Source of the DNA: DASRAP01 sp035277145
GTDB lineage: Bacteria > Gemmatimonadota > Gemmatimonadetes > Gemmatimonadales > Gemmatimonadaceae
Assembly: GCA_035277145.1 (NCBI GenBank)
Contig: DATELA010000089.1
Span: 1-64,000 of the forward strand
Direction of reading: 5' to 3'
Length of the DNA: 64,000 nucleotides
Below, piece by piece: positions 58,509-64,000 of the stretch; position 1 is the stretch's first letter, and each line of letters opens with the position of its first letter. The notes under the pieces are model-generated. The model worked only from the letters and a program-made list of their open reading frames with translations, did no database searches and was not told where the DNA came from. Both the position numbers and the translations under genes were made by a program.

Positions 58509-59906
58509 ATGCGGTTCGCCGTCCGTTTGATTGTCGCGCTGATTGCAATCGTGGTCGCCGCGCCAAATGCCGTCGCCCAATCCGCTCCGATCGACCTCGC
58601 AAAACTCGATTCGATCGCCGGCGCCGGCGTCAAACAGAACCGCACCATCGGACTCGTCGCTGCGGTCGTCAAAGGCAACGACACGATCCTCTTCAAGGCA
58701 TACGGCAAAGCTGATCTCGAGTGGGACGTGCCTATGCACGTCGACGCGATGTTCGAAGTCGGATCCATCGCCAAACAATTCGCCGCCGTCGCGATTCTGC
58801 AATTGCGTGACGCCGGCAAACTCAGCCTCGACGACGACATCACCAAATGGCTGCCCGTCAACGTTGATGCGGGTGGCGCGAAACTTCCGCTGCGCCGATT
58901 GCTGAGTCACACGTCCGGTGTCAATCATTGGCAGGAAGACGACGCCGCGATCGGACACATCACCTGGAATCCCGGCGCACCGCGCGACTCGTTGTACCGC
59001 CACATCAAGCTCGCACCGCTGCAATTCCCAACCGGCGAAGCGCAGGCGTACAACAACTCTGCGTTCTGGCTGCTCGGCCTCGTGGTCGAAAAGGCGAGCG
59101 GTATGAAGTACGAAGACTATTTGCAACAAAAGATCTTCCAGCCGCTCGGCATGACGCGCTCGATGTACTGCGACCACAACGCAAACATTCCGAAACGCGC
59201 GCACGGTTATCACATGCCGCCCGGTGTCCCGTTGCGACGCGCGATCGTGCTTCCGTATTCATTGGTGTTTGCACCGGGCGCCCTCTGTTCGACCGCCGCG
59301 GATCTCGTGACGTGGCTCAAAGCATTGCACGGCGGCAAGGTGCTGACGCCAGCGTCGTACACTGAGATGATTACTCCCACGAAACTCAATGATGGGAGCA
59401 CGATCCGTTACGGCATGGGCATCAAAGTCGGCGAGAACTATCGCGGACTCAAAATTATCGGACACGGCGGCACGGCACCCGGATTCCGCGCGGATGCGAT
59501 GTGGTATCCCGACGCGAAAATGGCGGTCGTTGTGCTCATGAACACATCGCCGACAAGTCTCTCGCCCGGGGGCGTCGGTACGGCGCTCGCCGAGAACATT
59601 CTTCCGCTGCCACGCCCGACGTTCACGTTTTACACCGGTGACGCGACCGAACTCGTCGGCAAATACACGCTGTTCATGGGCGGCAACCAGCCGCTTGGCA
59701 CAATCGACGTCACGTCGGCGCCGAACGGGTTGTCATTCTCCATCAATGGTGGACGGGTGCAGCCGCTCCCCTGGGCAGGTGGCCTGACGTTCTTCGCGCA
59801 GGACCAGGTGACACTCTCATTCCACCGCGCCAATGGCGATCGCGGCCCGGTCACGGAATTGTGGCGCGACGACATGGGCAATCTTGGCAGGCTGAAGAAG
59901 CAATAA
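58509..59906 (+). CDS. secreted serine beta-lactamase-like hydrolase
   Basis: A 465-residue exported protein (signal MRFAVRLIVALIAIVVAAPN). ATG at 58509 has a GGGAG site; a TTG at 58476 is less likely. Class C/DD-peptidase-type fold: Ser86-Lys89 in 'VGSIAKQ', Tyr181 in 'AYNNSAFWLLG', and the third motif 'IGHGGTAPGF' (His319). A C-terminal lipocalin-like part (about 375-465) has 'VGKYTLFMGG'. Such proteins are esterases, D-aminopeptidases or DD-peptidases rather than true beta-lactamases. It lies opposite PBP1A, sharing a promoter region. A terminator follows. Confidence 0.88.
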   Translation: MRFAVRLIVALIAIVVAAPNAVAQSAPIDLAKLDSIAGAGVKQNRTIGLVAAVVKGNDTILFKAYGKADLEWDVPMHVDAMFEVGSIAKQFAAVAILQLRDAGKLSLDDDITKWLPVNVDAGGAKLPLRRLLSHTSGVNHWQEDDAAIGHITWNPGAPRDSLYRHIKLAPLQFPTGEAQAYNNSAFWLLGLVVEKASGMKYEDYLQQKIFQPLGMTRSMYCDHNANIPKRAHGYHMPPGVPLRRAIVLPYSLVFAPGALCSTAADLVTWLKALHGGKVLTPASYTEMITPTKLNDGSTIRYGMGIKVGENYRGLKIIGHGGTAPGFRADAMWYPDAKMAVVVLMNTSPTSLSPGGVGTALAENILPLPRPTFTFYTGDATELVGKYTLFMGGNQPLGTIDVTSAPNGLSFSINGGRVQPLPWAGGLTFFAQDQVTLSFHRANGDRGPVTELWRDDMGNLGRLKKQ

Positions 59907-59907
59907 C

Positions 59908-59951
59908 CGGGGCGTTTCCCGAGGGTCGAAACCCATCGACCCTTCGCCCCG
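59908..59951 (+). terminator. terminator-like hairpin after the serine hydrolase
   Basis: Outer stem CGGGGCG with CGCCCCG and inner stem AGGGTCGA with TCGACCCT enclose a 6-base loop, with an internal bulge. It begins 2 bases after the stop codon. A weak T content follows. Confidence 0.65.
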
Positions 59952-60001
59952 TACGCCGTCACGGTTAACGTCCCAGCTCACCCACGCGCGCCCCGGAGTC
60001 G

Positions 60002-60916
60002 ATGCGCTTCGAGCACCCCAGAATCAGGCACCTTCTCATAGTAGGGGTGCTCGGCGGCCTGACCGCCGCATGCAGTCCCGGGAGTAAGGAAGCGCGTGCG
60101 TTGCGCGCGGAATGCGACGATGGCAGCGTCGTCGCGTGTCAGAAGTTCGGTGAGAAGCTCGCGCGTGGTGAATACGTCCTGCGCGACGAAGCCCGCGCCG
60201 CCGCACTCTTTCAACGTGCGTGCGACGGCGGTATCGGCGATGGATGCGGAAGCCTCGGCGTTTTGCATTTGCGCGGCACCGGTGTAGCTCCGGATTCGAC
60301 GAAGGCGATCGCGCTGTTCGAGCAGGGCTGCGACAAAGGCGGGATGGAAGCGTGCATGCGTCTCGCCACGTTGTACCGGCGTGGCGCGCGCGTGCAGCAC
60401 GATGATGTCAAAGCCGCTGCGCTTTTTACGCGTGCATGCGACGGCGGAAGTCTCACGGCCTGCGCGGGACTCGGCGAACTCTACGCGACCGGTGCCGGCG
60501 TGGCGCAGGATTACGCACGCGCAACGCAACTTTTGCAGCGCACCTGCGATTCGACGGCGAGTGAGGGTTGTCTTGCGCTCGGCCGTTTGTACGCGAGTGG
60601 AACCGGCGTGCAGCGCAATGATTCGACGGCTGCCGAGCTGTTCCGGCGCTCGTGCAATGGCGACGATCCGGCGGGATGCCTCGCGTTTGCGATTGTAGTG
60701 GAAGCGGGCAAGGGCATCAGCCAGAACTTTCAGCGCGCTGCGCGCAACTATTCGACCGCGTGCGACCGGAATCTCGGCGAAGCGTGCTACCGTCTCGCAG
60801 GGCTGATGGATCGCGGAATCTGGGGCGGTCCGCATGCTGCGGATGAAATGCGCCGGCGTGGATGCGAACTCGGACACAGGCCTGCGTGCCTCCCGCGCAG
60901 GACGCCGGTGTTATGA
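60002..60916 (+). CDS. Cys-rich Sel1-repeat lipoprotein
   Basis: A 304-residue exported protein; 'VLGGLTAAC' is a lipobox-like site. It contains about six Sel1-like repeats with paired Cys, for example 'RACDGGIGDGCGSLGVLHLR' and 'EGCLALGRLYASGTGVQRND', in the style of Helicobacter cysteine-rich proteins, in which each repeat has one disulphide. Ribosome site GGAG precedes it. Its stop overlaps the start of an ABC ATPase gene (ATGA), an uncommon link between a Sel1 lipoprotein and a transporter. Confidence 0.88.
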   Translation: MRFEHPRIRHLLIVGVLGGLTAACSPGSKEARALRAECDDGSVVACQKFGEKLARGEYVLRDEARAAALFQRACDGGIGDGCGSLGVLHLRGTGVAPDSTKAIALFEQGCDKGGMEACMRLATLYRRGARVQHDDVKAAALFTRACDGGSLTACAGLGELYATGAGVAQDYARATQLLQRTCDSTASEGCLALGRLYASGTGVQRNDSTAAELFRRSCNGDDPAGCLAFAIVVEAGKGISQNFQRAARNYSTACDRNLGEACYRLAGLMDRGIWGGPHAADEMRRRGCELGHRPACLPRRTPVL

Positions 60917-61833
60917 GCGAAGGAAAAGTTCTGCTGTCCGCCGAACGACTTTCAAAACGATATCGCGCCGTCACTGCTCTCGATGATGTTTCGTTTGTCA
61001 TCACCGATGGTGTGACGGGTATTCTTGGCGAGAATGGCGCGGGCAAAAGCACGGCCATCAAGATCTTTCTTGGCTTGCTTCGTCCAACTTCTGGCGTTGC
61101 GCTCGCGCTTGGCGAAAACGCGTCGGAAAGCATCGCGGTGCGCACGCGCCTCGGCTACATGCCCGAGCACGATTGTCTGCCGTCGAACGTGAGCGCCGCC
61201 GAATTCCTCACGCACATGGCCGAAGCGAGCGGCCTTCCCCCGACGGCTGCGCGTGCACGCGCCGCAGATACGCTGCGCCACACGGGGCTTTTCGAAGAGC
61301 GGTATCGCCCGATCGGCGGTTACTCGACGGGCATGAAGCAGCGCGTGAAGCTGGCGCAGGCGCTTGTACACGATCCCGCGTTCGTGTTTCTCGACGAACC
61401 CACCGCGGGACTCGATCCGATGGGGCGCGAAGAAATGCTCGCGCTCGTGCGCAAGACGCATCGTGACTTTGGCATCAGCGTGTTGTTCTCGTCGCACCTC
61501 ATGGCCGACGTCGAACGCACGTGTGACCGCATCATCGTATTGCAGGGTGGACACGTGATGCACGAAGGCGAAGTCGGCCGGTTCACGCAGGACACGCAGA
61601 CGGTCTTCATTGAAGTCGACGCGAATCGCGATGCGCTCATGACGGCGTTGCAGCGCCGGGGTGTTACGGTGACGCTCGAGGGTGGTGGTCTCAGTATCGA
61701 GGGATCTGATCAGTCGGTGTACGACCATGTTCGCGATGCGCTCGTGGAATCACATGCACCACTGCGCAGGCTCGCGCCGCGCCGTCGTGCATTGACGGAA
61801 CTGTTCGAACGCCAGCCGGTGGCGCGCGCATGA
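60913..61833 (+). CDS. ABC-2 type transporter ATP-binding protein
   Basis: A 306-residue ATPase. Walker A 'GENGAGKST', signature 'YSTGMKQRVKLAQAL' (STGMK replaces LSGGQ), Walker B 'FVFLDEPTAGLDP' and switch His in 'FSSHL'. ATG at 60913 overlaps the Sel1 stop, so the ORF's longer start is rejected. A C-terminal ~80-residue domain follows. Pairs with the permease directly after it (ATGA overlap). Resembles NosF/GldA-class exporters. Confidence 0.92.
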   Translation: MSEGKVLLSAERLSKRYRAVTALDDVSFVITDGVTGILGENGAGKSTAIKIFLGLLRPTSGVALALGENASESIAVRTRLGYMPEHDCLPSNVSAAEFLTHMAEASGLPPTAARARAADTLRHTGLFEERYRPIGGYSTGMKQRVKLAQALVHDPAFVFLDEPTAGLDPMGREEMLALVRKTHRDFGISVLFSSHLMADVERTCDRIIVLQGGHVMHEGEVGRFTQDTQTVFIEVDANRDALMTALQRRGVTVTLEGGGLSIEGSDQSVYDHVRDALVESHAPLRRLAPRRRALTELFERQPVARA

Positions 61834-62765
61834 GCGCCGACGCAACGCGCGCCGACCTGCATCCCGGCGTGACCGGGACCGTTTTCGATATCGGCTATCG
61901 CAACTATACCGGAGCACGCGAAGGCATTCGCCGCTCGCGCCTCGCCGTATACAAAGACGGACTGCGCACGGCGCTCGGCATTGGACGCGGCGGGCGCGCG
62001 AAGATCTTGCCGATCGGATTCATGGTGATTCTGTCGGTGATCGGTCTGATCATGGCGTTGATCGCCGGCGCGATCGATCGGTACACGTCACCGGGCATGT
62101 CGCGCACGCTGAACTTGCCGTCGCATTCCGATTACTACGGTATCGCGGCGATGATTCTGTTCGTGTTTGCCGCCGTGGTCGCGCCGGAACTGTTGTGCCG
62201 CGATAAGCGCGAGGGCGTCATCAATCTGTATCTCGTGCGACCGCTGTCGGGTTCGGATTACATCCTGTCGCGGTGGTTCGCGTTCCTGACTGTGATTCTC
62301 GCGGCCGCACTGTTGCCGCAGATCATCCTGTTCCTCGGTTTGTTACTCAGCGATCCAGTGCCGTTCAATTATTTCAAGGCGCACTGGTACGACATTCCGA
62401 AGTTCCTTGGTGCCGGCAGCGTCATGGCGATGTACACAACGACGCTCGCGTTGCTGACGGCGTCGTACACGGCGCGCCGTGCGTATGCGTCCGTGTTCCT
62501 CGTGGGTTTGTTCGTGATCACCGCGCCGTTCACCATTGGACTCGCGCAAGAGTTGGGCGGTCCGGCTGGGCAATGGGTGTCGATGTTCAACCTCACGAAC
62601 ATTCCGCTGCACGTCAGTGACATCATCTTCGGCGACGTCGCCGAACTCACCAAGATCGCTCCCGCGCGCCAGCTTGGGCCGACGGTGCTCTCGCTATGGT
62701 GCGCGCTGTGGATCGTCGCGCCAGGCGCGCTTTTGTGGTCGCGATACCGGAGGCTGACGCCATGA
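61830..62765 (+). CDS. ABC-2 type permease
   Basis: A 311-residue integral membrane protein with six likely helices: the first 'GFMVILSVIGLIMALIAGAI', then 'GIAAMILFVFAAVVAPELLC', then others ending 'LSLWCALWIVAPGALLW'. An N-terminal soluble region of 60 residues contains 'FDIGYRNYTGAREG', as in NosY-like permeases. A motif 'DKREGVINLYLVRPLS' follows the second helix, as usual in ABC-2 permeases. Overlaps both neighbours by ATGA. Confidence 0.88.
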   Translation: MSADATRADLHPGVTGTVFDIGYRNYTGAREGIRRSRLAVYKDGLRTALGIGRGGRAKILPIGFMVILSVIGLIMALIAGAIDRYTSPGMSRTLNLPSHSDYYGIAAMILFVFAAVVAPELLCRDKREGVINLYLVRPLSGSDYILSRWFAFLTVILAAALLPQIILFLGLLLSDPVPFNYFKAHWYDIPKFLGAGSVMAMYTTTLALLTASYTARRAYASVFLVGLFVITAPFTIGLAQELGGPAGQWVSMFNLTNIPLHVSDIIFGDVAELTKIAPARQLGPTVLSLWCALWIVAPGALLWSRYRRLTP

Positions 62766-63691
62766 GCGGCGCGACCACTCCGGTAATTCACGTCGACGGT
62801 GTCTCGCGGTGGTTTGGTCCCGTCGTTGCCGTCGCCGACGTCACGTTCAATGTCATGCCGGGCATCACCGGTTTGCTGGGGCCGAACGGTGCAGGGAAGA
62901 CGACCCTGCTGCGCATGATCACGGGACTCGCGGACGTATCGAGCGGAACGATTCGTGTCTTTGGCGAACGTGTGCGCGACAACGCGCCGCTCTACCGCCG
63001 CATTGGTGTGATGTCCGAGCACGAAACCGTGTACGGATTCATGAAGGGACGCGATTTCGTACGCGCGATGGCCAGCATGCGTGGCGTGCCTGACATCGAG
63101 CGGGCCGTCGACCGTGCAGTCGAGATGGTGGATCTGGCGGATGCCCAGCACCGGCCGATGGACACGTACTCGCGCGGCATGCGTCAGCGTATGCGCCTCG
63201 CAGGAATGCTTGTGCATGAGCCGGAGCTGTTGATTCTCGACGAACCGCTCAACGGTGCTGATCCACGGCAGCGTGTACAGTTCAAGGCGTTACTCAAACG
63301 CCTTGCGGCAGATGGCAAGACCATCGTGTTGTCGTCGCACATTCTCGAAGAAGTCGAAGAGCTTGCTGACACGGTTCTGCTGATTGTGAACGGCAAGCTT
63401 GCGGCGGCCGGCGGTTTCCGCGCGATTCGCGCCGCACTGAACCAGCGTCCGTATCACGTGCGCGTGTTGTGTGATGCGCCGCGGAAGCTCGCGGCGGAAG
63501 TGTGTTCACTGCCGTCCGTGGATGCAGTGAAGTTCGATCCTGATGGCGCGCTCATTCTGCTCAGTCGCAACGTCACCGATTTGCAGATCGAGCTGCCCAA
63601 GCTCGCGCAGACCGCGAAGATCCGCATGCATCGTGTGGAACCGCTCGACGACTCGCTCGAGAGCGTGTTCGGCTATCTGGTGGAGGGCTGA
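62762..63691 (+). CDS. ABC-2 type transporter ATP-binding protein
   Basis: A 309-residue ATPase. Walker A 'GPNGAGKTT', signature 'YSRGMRQRMRLAGML', Walker B 'LLILDEPLNGADP' and His in 'LSSHILEEVEELAD'. ATG at 62762 overlaps the permease stop; the longer ORF start is not needed. Second ATPase of the operon, paired with the next permease. The two ATPases share the same layout but are not close copies. Confidence 0.92.
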   Translation: MSGATTPVIHVDGVSRWFGPVVAVADVTFNVMPGITGLLGPNGAGKTTLLRMITGLADVSSGTIRVFGERVRDNAPLYRRIGVMSEHETVYGFMKGRDFVRAMASMRGVPDIERAVDRAVEMVDLADAQHRPMDTYSRGMRQRMRLAGMLVHEPELLILDEPLNGADPRQRVQFKALLKRLAADGKTIVLSSHILEEVEELADTVLLIVNGKLAAAGGFRAIRAALNQRPYHVRVLCDAPRKLAAEVCSLPSVDAVKFDPDGALILLSRNVTDLQIELPKLAQTAKIRMHRVEPLDDSLESVFGYLVEG

Positions 63692-63693
63692 GC

Positions 63694-64000
63694 ATGCTTG
63701 CCGTCTATCAGATCACGCTGCGCCAGCTCACAGGCAAATGGCGTTTGCTGATTATGGCTGCGCTCGCCGGGATGCCTGTCGCCATTACCACGATGATGTT
63801 GTCGTCGAGCCGTTCGCCGCGGGTGGAAGAGTTCGAGATGGTGGTGCTGAACACGATGTTGTCGGGTTCGATCATCCCACTCGTCGTGCTCGCGATCGGT
63901 GGCGCTGCGTTTGCGAATGAAACCGAGGACCGCACGCTCGCGAACCTCACGCTCACGCCGCTGCCGCGCTGGAAGATCGTGTGGGCCAAGTTGCTTGGCG
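63694..64000 (+). CDS. ABC-2 type permease (partial, runs off the window)
   Basis: The first 102 codons of a permease. Ribosome site GGAGG precedes the ATG, 2 bases after the ATPase stop. It begins MLAVYQITLRQLTGKWRLLI, has a first helix ('LLIMAALAGMPVAITTMML'), a second ('SIIPLVVLAIGGAAF'), and the family motif 'NETEDRTLANLTLTPLPR'. The 3' end is outside the window. Confidence 0.88.
   Translation, partial: MLAVYQITLRQLTGKWRLLIMAALAGMPVAITTMMLSSSRSPRVEEFEMVVLNTMLSGSIIPLVVLAIGGAAFANETEDRTLANLTLTPLPRWKIVWAKLLG

Noticed and set aside
58509..59906. True antibiotic-resistance beta-lactamase
   Set aside because: Motifs fit the broad serine hydrolase/esterase group. There is an extra C-terminal domain and no resistance-gene context.

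Overview
The window looks like a chromosomal segment of a GC-rich Gram-negative bacterium, most likely Gemmatimonadota (Acidobacteriota is the alternative). This is inferred from gene content: three orphan duplicated MacB/FtsX-type permeases (ADOP family), two of them paired with PadR regulators; many lipobox or signal-peptide proteins of unknown function; a DUF5117-type zinc metalloprotease; a beta-propeller amidohydrolase; an LVIVD/DUF305 pair; and RCC1-repeat lipoproteins. I see no tRNA, rRNA, CRISPR array, phage or insertion sequence. Genes are tightly packed and many neighbours share 4-bp ATGA or GTGA stop/start overlaps, which fixes many start codons.

Layout. 1-12213 (mostly minus): two paralogous lipoproteins, a metalloprotease, a propeller-amidohydrolase, a small plus-strand protein, a YcxB-like membrane protein, an LVIVD/DUF305 operon, a VOC protein and lspA. 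The intergenic DNA here is unusually repeat-rich: an 88-bp hairpin, eight 14-bp tandem repeats, a 125-bp imperfect palindrome and a second long hairpin. 12302-15151: an alpha/beta hydrolase fused to a PilZ domain, then an HD-GYP response regulator, a possible c-di-GMP module. 15148-31580 (all minus): an ADOP permease with a coupled membrane protein, a zinc-ribbon protein, DinB and DUF1579-like proteins, tandem RCC1 lipoproteins, an S8 protease - membrane protein - gamma-glutamylcyclotransferase operon, trmL-like and DinB genes, and small membrane or secreted proteins.

31617-41897: two PadR-ADOP operons with promoter/operator regions of matching design, separated by a di-heme cytochrome c peroxidase, a DUF4287/SRPBCC-like protein and a CPBP protease. 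41907-52645 (minus): an operon headed by a bacterial alpha-2-macroglobulin (CTEQ thioester) and penicillin-binding protein 1C, followed by small membrane proteins, a small SEC-C gene broken by three single-base homopolymer frameshifts, and two more genes. 53246-58363 (minus): PBP1A heading a tightly coupled operon that includes a 52-residue membrane protein. 58509-64000 (plus): a serine hydrolase, then a Sel1-repeat lipoprotein coupled to two ABC-2 ATPase/permease pairs; the last permease runs off the window.

Main themes: envelope biogenesis and defence (PBP1A, PBP1C, A2M, LspA), membrane-stress or export modules (ADOP, ABC-2), secreted hydrolases, and possible c-di-GMP signalling. No complete undescribed defence-type system is evident. 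The strongest candidates for new biology are the PilZ-hydrolase, the PadR-ADOP operator design, the accessory genes of the two PBP operons and the unexplained intergenic repeats.
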